The notes: generated by a model not told the origin, from the sequence alone. 64,000 bases of DNA from Kuschelorhynchus macadamiae (GCA_030620095.1 JAUTXW010000561.1:124001-188000); one strand, 5' to 3'. Positions 1 through 11,746 are shown, counted from the first letter of the stretch. A program made the numbers and translations.

Positions 1-202
1 CCGTACATACGAGTATTTTAAAAGCAAAAAATCTTCCTCTTCCTGTATAAGTTAAGAGGTTTAAAAATGCTTTTTGACTAAAATAATATTTAGCGTTGTT
101 TGTATGATTTAGGATTTAGTTATTCAGGTTTTTTTAGGAATAAGTTTGTTTTCTATTAAAACATATGCTTATTCCAAGAAACTTTATTTCAAGCTAACCT
201 GT
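1..202. other. AT-rich flank, no feature seen
   Basis: No open frame, repeat or RNA gene could be recognised. It is the left flank of the hAT element; the last bases before that element form its target duplication. Confidence 0.6.
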
Positions 203-210
203 CTCAAATT

Positions 211-1789
211 CAGTGGCGGCTCGCGGGTGAAAAAGTAAGTGAGGTGCAAATGCAGCAAGAAAATATCGCAATAATTTTTTTTCCAGAATTTTTTTATATG
301 TGGAGGGAGTAGAATATTTTTTTACGACTTACCTACATTTTGTATACTAAATCAATTGTCCTATCCTTCGTAGCAGCAAATTTATTTATAACATCCTCAT
401 AAAATGGAGGAGTTGCCCTAATCTCCTCCAGAAATTCCTTTTGAATTGAAATATTGCCAAGAGAAGTAAGTCTTTCTTGAGATATTGTATTTCCTAAATA
501 AGTTTTTACACATTTGAAGCAAGAAAAACGTCTTTCTACTGAAGCAACTTGTCGACGGTATTGTCAAAATAAGGGAAAACAATTTACATGCTTCGGTAAA
601 AATATATTTATTTTTCTTATTTTTTTTTCACTTGCTCTTGCAGTGATATATTCCAATTACTCTCACTGGCAAAAATAAGACCAAGCTCATTTTTAAGTCG
701 TTGACTTTTTGAAATTATTTACCAATATAACTGTAACAAATTTTCAAACGGGCCAGTCGGAAAATTTAAACTATATTCGGAAAATTTAGCACTTGCCAAA
801 CATGAAAATGTAAGTTTTTCACAGTCTTGAAATCTTAGTGTCATTTCCATTAAAATATGGTCCAATATTTCATAAAAAAGGGTTCTATACTTAGCCCTAA
901 TTTCTTCAGGTGGAAGCTTAGCAAGCTCACGTTTGTAATAATTTATTTCTGTAATAGAATTTGCTTTATCAAACAGGATATTAAGAAAATGTTCATTTCA
1001 TTTTTTACAGAGCGCCTCACATCAGCGTTTTATATTGAATATACAAAAATGAATGTCAAGTGATTTTTTTTGAAGAACGTCAAATAGTATATCCGTGATT
1101 GAGAAAATGTCATTAAATACTAATGCCAGAAACGTGAATTCAAAATCGTTCATCTCATCTAAAAATCCTTTCGCAAGGCGGATTGATTTTTCATCACATC
1201 ACATGTCACAGTTTGTAATAAATTCAAAGACGTCTTTTAATTTATTCCAGTCTTGAACAATCACATTTACTAACTTCGAATTTGAAGTTGTAACAACACC
1301 ATAAATAAATATAACACAAAACAGTCAAGTTAACTGCAAAGGAACTCACCGGTTGCAGCGAAATCCGCGAAAATAAAAGTAAACAACCACCGCAAACTGA
1401 ACGACACGTGGGTGTAGTGTACTGCGCCTGCAATACACCGAGAGCCTTGTATGGCGCTGGGCTCGACGTCATCGGATACGCGTTGTCATGGTAATATAGT
1501 AGGAAAATCGTAAACTAAACATAGCACCTCCAGCAAAGTCAAAGCAGTTTGCGCCACTATTATAGTTGTTATAATAAAGTTTGATTGAAAGTTTTAAAAA
1601 GACATGTCGCCAACGATCAAGTAAAATATTTATTCGAGATGTGCAGTTTATTTTTTACCAATTAGGTAAATAAATGAATGTAGAAACTAAAATTTTTAGA
1701 GATATATAATAAATATAGTTAGATGTTTACTTGTTTATTTTTTCTGGTGAAGTAGCACTTCACCTACTTCACCTGAATAGCCGCCACTG
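211..1789 (-). mobile_element. hAT DNA transposon, decayed
   Basis: The left end begins CAGTGGCGGCTCGCGGGTGA. The reverse complement of the right end begins CAGTGGCGGCTATTCAGGTG, and similarity continues imperfectly for about 40 bases. The element is flanked on both sides by the identical octamer CTCAAATT (203-210 and 1790-1797). An 8-bp duplication with CAGTG-type ends is diagnostic of the hAT superfamily. Total length is 1579 bp, shorter than a typical autonomous hAT, so it is an internally deleted copy that keeps transposase remnants on the minus strand. The right-hand part (about 1370-1500) is more GC-rich than the rest and would be the 5' region of the transposase gene. Confidence 0.93.
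341..1270 (-). pseudogene. hAT transposase remnant (hATC dimerisation region)
   Basis: The reverse strand encodes pieces of a hAT transposase of the zinc-finger MYM-type-like group. The clearest block runs from about 550 down to 341. It contains VERRFSCFKCVKTYLGNT followed by SQERLTSLGNISI and ends in a natural stop; this matches the C-terminal hATC dimerisation domain (compare the family pattern ER.FS.LK.IK..LR..M...RL). A second block upstream (about 1190-1060) reads LDEMNDFEFTFLALVFNDIF and later ILFDVLQKKSLDI, also typical of the hAT core. Several stops and frame changes separate the blocks, and no BED finger or full catalytic domain remains. It lies wholly inside the element bounded by CTCAAATT duplications. 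It cannot encode an active enzyme. Confidence 0.85.
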
Positions 1790-1797
1790 CTCAAATT

Positions 1798-2461
1798 CCA
1801 ACCCCAAAGATTAACAGCCAAATTTAATATTCCTATTTTAACTAAAGGATTTCTTCTAATATTTAATGATTCGAAACGCCGCGTCTCCTTCCCGTTTGGG
1901 AGTCGAGGGTTACCGCACGAAACAATATAGTTTTGGCGAGCATTGATGTCTCTGGACCGATTCAACACGTCCCATTTAAATGAGTTATCTATTGTGTAAG
2001 CTACAATGGATCATCGATAATATTCACGATGAGGAATATTCGGTTGGATATACCGGATGCCACAAATAAGTGACTCTACCTTATAACTTCTTTGCCAAGA
2101 TATTAAAGTAAAATATTGGCTAGTTAAAGTACGATTTAAATTTGTATTTTTTTTTCATGCTTGTGATGCCTTGTCATTTTTATATCCAAATTTCTGCTAC
2201 TAATTTTTATTTTTAAATGTAACATTTATCTGCATCATACATTGATTCGCTAGGATATTCTATGCTTTTGATGTCATTCTGACACGCAATGCTATATTTT
2301 GTTAAATTTTATTTTTAAAATGTCGAGTGCTGTGATTTGGCCAAAACTATTAATTTATGTCCAAGCAGTCTAGGAAGAATCAGATTTCCACTCTTTTATT
2401 CAGTTAACATTTTTTATACTCATTTAAATATAACAATTTTTTTTTCAGAAATATTTAATTT
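1798..2461. other. Unannotated spacer
   Basis: AT-rich sequence. A more GC-rich patch at about 1875-1970 has a short open frame on the minus strand, but it resembles no family known to me. No RNA gene or repeat was seen. Confidence 0.5.
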
Positions 2462-3100
2462 CTTTTAACCGACTTTAAAAAATGCACTAAAAAGTGAAAA
2501 ATAATATTTTATTCCACCCTGAAAATTGTACTTCATGAAGTCGGCGCTAAACTTATTCTTAATTATTTACTCACGAAAATATAATCATGTATACAGTCAA
2601 TGATTTCTTTCCAGTCGGTTTCATTTTTCATAAACATTTTTATTCCTTCCTTTTTAATTTTATCTACACGAGTTTTATTGTAAAAATCAGGTTTAACAAC
2701 TAGTCCACTGCATAATATTTTTTTCCTGACAGAATGGCGAACGGGTACTATTTAGACACCGGAGTAGAATATTAAAAAACTTCTTGCAATATATCTAGGC
2801 ACAAAAAACAAAATAATGCTATGGGACCCCTCCGGCAATATTCTTAATGAACCTTGAAAATTTCATCCAAATTGGTCAAACCATCGCGGTAGAAACATAA
2901 AAAAAAAAACAACAAAATGACCGCCATTCCGCTATTTTTAACATTTTTTATTATGCTTGCTATCGGACCACTCCGGCAATATCCTAAATGTTCCCTGAAA
3001 ATTTCATCCAATTTGGTCAAACCATCACGGAGTAATCGATGTACAAACAAAAAAATACACAGTATCGATAACCTGTTCCTTTTTTAAAGTCGGTTAAAAA
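2462..3100. repeat. Repeat with inverted ACCGACTTTAAA ends
   Basis: The left end reads TTTTAACCGACTTTAAAAAA and the right end (3080-3099) is its exact inverted complement. Inside, a segment starting near CTCCGGCAATAT and including TTTCATCCAAATTGGTCAAA occurs twice (about 2827-2893 and 2968-3040), a tandem duplication with a period near 141 bp. There is no coding capacity. Ends of this kind are widespread in insect genomes, but I do not assign a superfamily. A convincing target duplication was not found. Confidence 0.6.
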
Positions 3101-3339
3101 TTATGATATATTATAATTAAATAACGTGATAGCAAATGAGATGCCTTTTAGCAAATGAGGTTGTATGTCTATTACATACCTCAATGCTTTAGTTTAAAAA
3201 AGGTATTTAAGAAAATGTATATTTAACTATAAAACTCGCTGCCTTTATCGCCCGTATAACTGTGTTTTCTTAATATTATTATTACAAAAAAACGGGTGAA
3301 CGGATTTCAAATCTAAATACATGGGGCCACCAGAGAAAC

Positions 3340-3439
3340 ATGTATGTACAAATGTACGTTTAGAAAATATGCGCGAACAAACAAACAAATACATACAGGT
3401 CGAATTGAGATCCTCCGCCTTTTTTGAAGTCGGTTAAAA
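3340..3439. repeat. Solo right end of a related ACCGACTT repeat
   Basis: After an ACAAACAAACAAATACATAC stretch, the sequence CTTTTTTGAAGTCGGTTAAA at about 3418-3438 repeats the right end of the preceding element. No partner left end lies between 3100 and this point, so it is either a truncated second copy or the true outer end of a compound element that starts at 2462. Confidence 0.5.
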
Positions 3440-3604
3440 ATGGTTGCTCTGACAACTGAATGATGGCTTAAAGAACATTTTTCTATGCTTAAAGGTAAGC
3501 ATTAATAACGTGATTGATAACACACTGCTAAACAAGAACTTGAAAAATAACTTCACTGTATAGGAACTTAATAGTAGTGATATATTAACACATCGTAGGT
3601 TAGG

Positions 3605-5330
3605 TTTTGTAAAAATATATTTTTTTGCCATATAAGTGACTTTTACTTAAGTATTGTAATCGTGAAAAAATTACACTACGAGTTTTTTTCAGATTTTTAC
3701 GTTTTATGGTCCCTAGATGCCGAAAAACATGTTTTCTCAATTCCGTCGGTCTGTCTGCCTGTCTGTTCGCTAAAAAGCTGCTTATCCGATAGACTACAAA
3801 TTTTGATCGAAAATGAAGGGTCATATTAGCATGACCTGGTAACATTTTCTTAAAAATCCAATACGGCATAACAAATAGGCGCCTAGTGAAATTTTAATAA
3901 AATTATTACCAAAAAACTACTTATCCAGTTTATCTCAAATTTTGCACAAAAATCAATTAATTATTTGTAAGGGTCAAATGGTAAACTTTTGGTACGAATC
4001 CAAGATGGCGGAACAACATGACGGTTTAATAAAATACTAAAAAATTCAGCTTGAAAAATTGTGTGCTATAACTAATTATGGTAGAGAGATAAACTAGTAA
4101 AATTGTGGTATTAATTGACATTTTGGATAGCAAAACAAAATGGCATCCAAATAAAATATTTTAAAAATGAGCCTGAAAAAGCTACTTACTAGATTAATTT
4201 CAAATTTTGTGCAATGTGATATAGAGATAAACTGGTAGTTGTGGAACCAATTCAAGATGGCGTAATAAAATGGCGACCAAAAAGATTTTTTAAAAATCTG
4301 ATTCAATTGACTGCAGAAGAATTAAATGTGATATTGGGAAATACTAGAACGAATTCAAAATCACAGAACAAAATGGCGGTATGGGTCAATGTAAAGGGAA
4401 GTATTGTTATCGTGAAGAAACGCCCTGCGATCAGATCTTCACGTTTCGGGCTCCTTAAAAGCCAGAAAACTTGTTTTCTCAATTCCGTCACTCTGTCTGT
4501 TAGCGGCATAGCTAAAAAATTACTTACCAGATTGACGATTTTACTTATACAATTTACCTCAAACTTTGCACAAAGATCAAGTATTAGTACTGGTAAAATT
4601 CTGGTACGAATTCAAGATGGCGAAGCAAAGTGGTAGCTTGATAAAATATTTAAAAATCGAGCCTGAAAAAACTACTTATTAGAATAATTTCTAATTTTGT
4701 GCAACCATTAAATGTGGTATATAGATGAACTGGTAAAATTATGGCACGAAATCAAGACAGCGGCTAAAATACATTTTTGTAATCGTGAAAAAATGTAGGT
4801 TTTACATATATTTACGTTTTAGTGTCGATAGATACTAAGAATATGATTTTTCAATTCCATTCGTCTGTCTGTCAGTTTGCTGCATACTTAAAAACTAATG
4901 ACCCGATTGACTTCAAATTTTGGTCAAAAATTAAGGGTTATGTGGGATGACCTGGTATTATTTTGGTAAAAATCCAATATGACGGAACACAATGGCGGCC
5001 TAGTTAAATGTTTAAAAAATTGTTTCTTAGAAACGAATTAACCAATTTAGCTCAAATTTTGCACAAAAAACAACGAATCAATCTGTATTATTTTGGTATA
5101 AATCCAAGACAGCTAAACAAAATGGAGGCCCAATAAATTAATAAAAAAAATCACTCTGAAAACTACTTATTAGATTAATTTTAAATGTTGGGCTTCTATT
5201 AAATGTGATATAGAGATAAACTGGTAAAACTGTGGTATGAATTCACGACGGAGAACCAAAATGGCAGCCAAATAAAATGTTTAAAAAATGTTCTTATTCA
5301 ACTGACTTAATATTTTGCGCTGTCTTGCAA
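3605..5330. repeat. Degenerate long-period repeat rich in AAGATGGCGG motifs
   Basis: The same paragraph recurs several times with drift: a phrase like AACTACTTATTAGATTAATT, then TCAAATTTTG, then ACTGGTAAAATTxTGGTACG, then AATCCAAGATGGCGGAACAA, then TTAATAAAATATTTAAAAAT. A second phrase, TTTTCTCAATTCCGTC followed by GGTCTGTCTG, occurs near 3731, 4468 and 4843. The spacing between copies is irregular (about 730 and 375 bp). Open frames in this stretch, including one of 131 codons at 4241-4636, lie within repeat units and match no protein. Related copies lie at 57850-58877, 59985-60240 and, inverted, 63700-63850. The superfamily is unknown. Confidence 0.75.
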
Positions 5331-5334
5331 CATT

Positions 5335-6345
5335 TTCACAAAGTTGCAAAGACTTCACAAATTTGGTAACCGATCCTAATTTGGTAACGGATCCAATATG
5401 TTTTCGTATCTGTGAGAGCAGCGAGGCATAATAGACCAAAGTTGAAAATTGTTTAGTCTGAACGACTATACGTTTTCATTTGCTTTCGTGCTTGCATCGA
5501 CTTCTGTTCGTCATGTTCAGGAAGTTACTCTGAGACAAGTTATTTAGCAGTTTTTGCCCTTTTTAAGTAAATTACAAAAGATTTGAAAATATCGAATTTG
5601 TAAAACTACAGGAATTATCAGACTGGGATAAACCCTTCGTCTTTTGACAGATTGATCAAACATCGTTCTCTCTGTTCGTAGAATTACTTCTTGAGCTGCA
5701 GATTTAACAAAATTTGTTAAAATTCACAACCTCTTTGTCTTTTCCGCCAAACTGATGAGACCCAGAACGGTCGAAGGGTCAGTCACCCAGGACAGGTTCT
5801 TCATTTAGACCCAGAGAGCTTGTGAATTTTAACGAATTTTGTTTATTTAACGATTTAAGAAGTAATTTTACGAACGGAGAGAACGATGTTTGTTTATTTT
5901 GTTAAAGGACGAAGGATTTGTTCCAGTCTGACATTTTCTGTAGTTTTACAAATTCCATATTTTCAAATCTTTTGTAATTTACATCAAGAGAGAAATGCTA
6001 AATGCTAAATAACTTGTCTCAGGCTAGCTTCCCTGACTGAAGACGACGAACAGAAGTCGAAACAAGCACCAAAGAAAACGAAAACGTATAGTCGTTTAGA
6101 CCAACAATTTACAACTTGTGCGTCGGTGCTCTCACAGATGCGAAAACACATTGCATCCGTTACCAAATAGGAACTTTTACCAAATTTGTGAAATATTTGC
6201 AACTTTGTGAAAAGACAAAACGATTTGCACTCGACCTGTTGAAATTGGGTCTAAATCAACAACCTGCCCTGGGTGATCGTCGGATGGAGTCTAGGTCTTA
6301 CCAGTTTGGCGAAAAGCCAAAGAACTTGTGAATTTTAACGAACCA
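5335..6345. repeat. Large foldback (inverted repeat) structure
   Basis: A left arm (about 5335-5731) and a right arm (about 5820-6216) are reverse complements over roughly 395 bases with scattered mismatches. Shared phrases include CAAATTTGGTAA, GACTATACGTTTTC, CGACTTCTGTTCGTC, TGAGACAAGTTATTTAGCA and AACATCGTTCTCTC. The 88-bp spacer contains GCCAAACTGATGAGACC and CACCCAGGACAGGTTCTT. A third block (about 6245-6345) is again the reverse complement of the spacer plus the inner edge of the left arm. The structure is therefore arm, spacer, inverted arm, inverted spacer. Open frames on both strands here are consequences of the symmetry and match no protein. It resembles a foldback-type or MITE-derived element. 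Confidence 0.85.
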
Positions 6346-8839
6346 AATTTTTCAATACCTGTTGTCACAGATAATATGTCTGTTACATGTCATTTTTTAG
6401 TTTTAAAAATATCAGTTTGAAATTTTTGACCTTTCTGTAACTACATAAGAGGCAAATTTTCTATAAAAAAATAATTAAATTTTTAGTTATCTTTATTACT
6501 TGTTAGATTTTCAACGATATATCACAAGTTAACTTTTGTTTCGAAAATAGCGGCTGGACAGTCACTTTTTACAAAAAACTTGTTTTCAATTAACTTATTT
6601 TTAAGTTAAAAATCATATCGGGTGATAATAGAATTTTTTAATTTTTTTTTTCACTTTTTGTTTTACAGAAAGACAAATTTACATCAATATTTTTAATGCA
6701 CCTTGTATATTTTTTCACAGTGTTTTTCGTGGTAAAATTTTCACTTTGAAGATGTATCACCTGTTAATGTTTATTTTGAAAATGACTACACAATTACTTT
6801 ACAATACAATACTTTTATTTTAAATAAAAACGATCCTGATTTGTTAAAATGGCTAGCACGTCGCCATCTTGAAGATAAAGGTTAGCACGCGAGATAAAAT
6901 CGTTTTTGTAAAATGTCGGAACAAATAAAAGGTTGAAAAATTTTGAGAGATGTATTTAACACCCTGCATAAATAACATTTTAGCTTAAGTTTCACGCTTA
7001 AAATCGGTAATATACAATAAAATTTGCAAGACACACCTAAGAACCACAACTTATTATTCCTTCGTGTTTTAAAAATATTCCGATTTAAATTCTGCCTTCA
7101 AATTCGCTTGTCCGTTGTTGTATTCAAAAATGTAGTAGTTGTGAGTTTACTATAGAGAACTGTAGAAACGCTCAGTTTATACCAGAAATACTGACTTACC
7201 ATTGTCAGTTATAAACTAAGTGGAATCACACTTTATAGTGGGTGAACTTTACTTATAGCTAGTATAATTATTTAGTTTAAAATGCTACACAGAAATACAT
7301 ATAATAAATAAAAAAATATAAGTACCCTTATCTTCTGCCATTGTATGACACTTCACACCATCACTAAATACAACGTAATTCCAAATTTACTGCTTTCTGT
7401 TTTCCTACATATTTCACGCAAAATTAATATTAATTCAACCATATTTTCGTTAATTTAGAACAAATGTATTTAAAAAGATATGGTAAAATACATTAAAACT
7501 TTATTAATTTATGCACTTATTTTACGCAAATTATTTTAATTAATTATATATATTTAGATATGACAAAGAGGATTCACTTTGCGGTTCCAATAGTTTGGTT
7601 ATTACCGGAAGTAGACAGCTTTTACAGTGGTAGGTTTTTGGATGAATGAAAAAAGAATTGGCGAGTTTGTTAGGCGTCTACTTGAAAAAGTGTGTTTATC
7701 GCTCTTTTAATCAATTATTTTTTAAAAACTTTTGTTTAGAAAAATTCTATAAATTATACCAAATGTCCACAACTTGAATAACTTTAGTTTAGTCTGTCAT
7801 TTACAATAAGATTTAAATCAATACTTAATATAATATTAAGTTTTTTATGCCATGTTTCTTTTTGGCTTATACTGATTTGTTGATTTTGAAACCAATACGG
7901 AGATAAACGGTTTGAGTGATTTTTAATTTGTGTCCAATATTTAAAATACCGATTTTTTTTAAGTAATATTTTCAGGTTTTTAATTTTTTTTATTTCATAG
8001 TCATATAAGAAACGTGAGTGGAAAAAGTTAAAACAGGTTGGTGTGAAAGAATTTAATTTTACTCCTTAATTGAAGTTATTTTCAACACTAATAGTTATGG
8101 TAAAGACGTGAAAATACAAGCATATCTTTATTTTCTACAAATATGGGAATGGCAGGTTTGCCTGGAGATTGCTATATGTTTTAATAATATTATAATAAAT
8201 AACTATTATTTTATTTTAGTTTGGATGTTGGATCTGAATTAAAGGTCAGTTTTTTAGTTAATAACGCTGGGTCTTAAAGAGGTTGTGCCTGTAAAATTTA
8301 TTTACTTACTTCTGTGATACGCAGAATGTTAAAAATCAATTCGAAGTGACATTCGCCTAGGCTTTTTGACATTTTGCTTCAATTTGCTTTTTCAAAAGAG
8401 CAATGATATCAAACATCAAAGCCGCCTATTTTCCACAAGATTATTACTTTAGCCCTAATAAAAAATCTAAAAACTATAAGATATTATGTCATGTCTATAA
8501 CTTCAAATCATCTGGATCCACCACCAAACGTAAGACTATTCATCATTCAAAATGTTTTATTTGATTAATACACAATATGTGTTTTCTAATTTTCTATATC
8601 TATCTTTTTTAACTAATGGGTAAAATTGATTAAAATTATTGGTACAGTCTAATCAAAAATGTGACGTATAAATATTATTTGGACATCACTGTTACACGCT
8701 TACAAAAAAACACAGATTAACACAATTTAGCAAATATCAGAGCTCTTATATAGTTCACAATATAATGTATCTAATCTACTAATAACAAGTAGTGAGCCGT
8801 GACTTCAGTCCATATTTAGGCTATACTTGAATAGGTTAT
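6346..8839. other. Noncoding AT-rich region, little recognisable
   Basis: No protein-coding similarity was found. Short phrases common to dispersed insect repeats occur, such as ATGCACCTTGTATA near 6700, CGCCATCTTGAAGAT near 6860 (the inverse of the AAGATGGCG motif) and ACACCCTGCATAA near 6960. An ACCGGAAGT half-site lies near 7607. The last part (about 8700-8839) may be the 3' untranslated region of the adjoining minus-strand LINE. Confidence 0.45.
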
Positions 8840-8844
8840 ATTGC

Positions 8845-9520
8845 AAAACTTAAAAACTCTTCAGTAGAACAGAAATCATTTTGTATAAGGAAAGGATTTC
8901 CATCCCATTCAGGTTTAAGTTCAACAATAGGGCTGGCAGATAGTCGCCCCTGAGTGCCTCGCTGCCCCTGGTATAATTATTATAAATATCATTCTGTTGA
9001 GTGTATTTATATTGATTTTTAAAAGCTAAAATAAGGGTATGATATATGTATAGTGACGGACCTGTTAATATACTGTATTTAGAGTTAAAAATAATAGGCA
9101 AGACCCTTCTCTGTAATTTAAAGATATTTCGTGAAAAATGTCTCCAACTAGTTATACCATATATTCTACGAGGCATAATAAGTGAGTGTTAGGCAACCAG
9201 GCAAGGGCTGGGGTATCCATAATTTTCACTAAGTTTCTTTTACCAAAGATATTTTTTTAATCTTTTTTATAGTTTTTCAACATACGCTGTCTATTGTAAC
9301 CCCCAGAAACTGCATTGACCCAGTATCCACTTTCTCGGGAAGTGTTCTTCCACAATTAAGACATAAACCATTTGAAGAAAACCAATTTTCAGCACTCGAA
9401 TGTGCCCCCGTTCCTTTCTCAGTGTAATACTTATATAATCTGTATTTGTTTTTATTAGGGTGGTGTCGTATCGTCTACAAAGAGCACCAGTCCAGTCTCA
9501 GGAACGGCCTTCTCCAAGTC
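8845..9520 (-). pseudogene. LINE L0, downstream half of reverse transcriptase
   Basis: Read on the minus strand from 9523, the translation gives NDLEKAVPETGLVLFVDDTT, which contains the catalytic FVDDT box of a LINE reverse transcriptase. It continues, with frame changes, through ENWFSSNGLCLN and MQFLGVTIDS to a C-terminal tail containing FKLQRRVLPIIFNSKYS and NDIYNNYTRGSEALR (about 9176-8850). This order is standard for the end of ORF2 in Jockey/CR1-like LINEs. Coding begins abruptly at an (AAT)n tract with residues that normally follow the GVPQGS..GP..F.IYI motif. The missing upstream half is very probably the minus-strand fragments at 20466-20752 and 24845-25330. Several stops make it inactive. 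Confidence 0.8.
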
Positions 9521-9542
9521 ATTAATAATAATAATAATAATT
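9521..9542. repeat. (AAT)n tract, left flank of RL copy 1
   Basis: About seven AAT units separate the L0 fragment from the truncated RL retrotransposon. A similar tract bounds the right end of that copy. Confidence 0.9.
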
Positions 9543-11366
9543 TTAGATATAAAAGAATAAATAACATTCATAACTTCTGGTACAAACAGTTTACCTCCAC
9601 ACATGAAGCTCTCACTCGCCAAATCAATGAAATTTATTAAAACCTAGCACACTCCCCAGTTTTCTCACCCAAGGAATAACATATCTTAAACTCAATAACT
9701 CAGACACTAAGAACCCGTCAAATTACCGACCTATTACATGCCTTCCACCCCTATATAAGATCATCACAACCACAATTACCAGGAGAATAGAACCACATCT
9801 AGCACACAAAAACTTTCTAACGGAAGAGCTAAAAGGATGCAGGAAAAACAGCCGAGGATGTAAAGAGCAGCTAATTATAGATAGCGTTATCACACATCAC
9901 AGGCGTCAAACCAGGAAAAATCATAAAAACCTTTACACTGGTTACATATATTATAAAAAAACCTTTGATTCGATACCCCACAGTTGGCTAACCAGAGTTT
10001 TAGAATTATACAAAGTCAATCAAAACCTCAGGCCATTTCTTATGCAAATTATGAGTACGTGAAAAACTAAAATCAACCTGAGAACACAAAAAGAACACAT
10101 CAAAACAAAAGATATACATCAAGCGAGGTATATTCCAGGGAGATTCACTCAGCGCTTTGTGATTCTGCCTCTGTTTCAATCCACTCTCAAACATACTGAA
10201 TAATACAGACTTCGGATTCTATATTAAACACCTAAAAAATAACCTACACAAAACAAACCATCTCTTATATATGGATGGCATGAAATTATACACAAGCACA
10301 AAGGCACAGCTAAAGGAACTCCCTAAAATCACAGAACCGTTTACCCTGGACATCAACATGGAATTTGGTATAAGTAAATGTAAGCTACTTCATATTAACA
10401 AGGGACAGTGGAAAGACCACCCTACGACGGAAACAATCAACAATGAAAACATAGATAACATGCTCAAAGAAGAAACATACAGATACCTAGGCTTCCATCA
10501 AAGCACCAATTAACCACACTCATATCAAATCAGAACTCAAGACGGAATTTAAAACCAGACTCACAAAACCACTAAAAACAAAGCTGAACTTTAGAAATCT
10601 AACGAAAGCTATCAACACCTTCGCTATACCTATTCTTACGTATTCGTTTGGTATCATTAAATTGTCACATACAGAAATGGAAAACATTCTCATACGCTCT
10701 GAATTCACTAAACACAGGAAGAAACACACCCCAACGCATGCAAGGAAAAACTCACCATCGAAAAAAAAAGAAGGAGGGAGAGAAATTATAGATATATAAT
10801 CTTTAAATAAATTTACGAACTCAGAAAATTCTTCCACAACAAACAAACTAACCATTACTACCATTATACACTAACATCCATACTTGAAAACGAAGACTAC
10901 AAGCTCTACTGAGACATTGAGATCCACACAGATAAAACAATCCCCGCAAACAGACCCGATATCACCCCTTAATCCAAAAAAGAAAAGATCACTTAGTTAA
11001 TTGACATGACTGTCCCCAACGATGGGAATATCAAAGCAAAATACAGTGAGAAGATCGCCAAATACACCGACTTGTCAATGGAAATAAAAAGGCCGTGGAA
11101 ACAGGAAAGAGTCATCATTGTTTCTCTCGTCATATCAGTAACAGATCTCACCCCAACAACGTTTACACCCTATTTGGCTCAATTAGGACTTAATACAAAC
11201 ATTCACAGGAACATCCAGGAATCGGTTATTTTGAAAAAATGTAGCATCGTTAGATCATATCTTAATGCACAATAGTTGCTGTTTTTCCTTTTCGTTTTTC
11301 TTGTTTTTTTTTGTATTGTCAGTATAAAATACAACCACAGGAATACTGTGAGACAGCAAGTCGAGA
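9543..11366 (+). mobile_element. RL retrotransposon copy 1 (5'-truncated, restriction-like-endonuclease LINE)
   Basis: This copy matches the longer RL copy downstream almost word for word, starting at the part equal to about 13935 (phrase ACATTCATAACTTCTGG). It carries the reverse transcriptase region with SNYRPIT and GCRKNSRGCKEQLI, then the catalytic box at 10268-10279, which reads YMDG instead of YMDD because GAC became GGC, so the second catalytic aspartate is lost. Relative to the longer copy it lacks a 436-bp segment (equivalent to about 19305-19740), joined near 10851, which removes the zinc knuckle. The endonuclease tail remains (11006-11275, with KYSEKIAKYTDLSMEIKRPW). It ends in GTGAGACAGCAAGTC before an (AAT)n tract. 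Many frameshifts; inactive. Confidence 0.85.

Positions 11367-11395
<29 letters not shown>
11367..11395. repeat. (AAT)n tract, right flank of RL copy 1
   Basis: About nine AAT units follow directly on the RL 3' end. The next 125 bases (11396-11520) are unassigned and lead into another AAT tract. Confidence 0.9.
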
Positions 11396-11397
<2 letters not shown>

Positions 11398-11520
11398 TTT
11401 AATTGAAAATAAAATTTAATGTGAATCGTTAATAACAGTTTTTGGTCCGTTGTTGCCATTTGATTAGCACAATCGCACGCGTTTAAAAAGGTACCCAAGG
11501 AGACTTGATCGCCTTCAAAA

Positions 11521-11547
11521 TAATAATAATAATAATAATAATAAATA
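11521..11547. repeat. (TAA)n tract, left flank of RL copy 2
   Basis: About nine TAA units lie immediately before the first bases of the longer RL copy. Confidence 0.9.
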
Positions 11548-11746
11548 AGCCTGACCGTCTGGGTACTGCATCCAGCAGTATTGAGGACGCTACGGTAATT
11601 TCGTAGTCCGTACTGTCAGCGACGTCCAGCAGTCCGCTGTCCTAAACACCCAATATCCCTGCCCTCCCCACACCCTAGCCACCCTAAACCCCTCCTAACC
11701 TTTGAAACCGCACGGAGCAACTAACCTCGGTTAAGTTGCTTGGGGA

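Noticed and set aside
1735..1968. 77-codon minus-strand frame
   Set aside because: It runs across the right end of the hAT element into flanking DNA, so it cannot be a natural gene.
4241..4636. 131-codon open frame on the plus strand
   Set aside because: It lies entirely inside degenerate repeat units, overlaps repeat phrases found elsewhere in noncoding form, and matches no protein.
6005..6331. Open frames on both strands in the foldback
   Set aside because: They mirror each other because of the inverted repeat and show no protein similarity.
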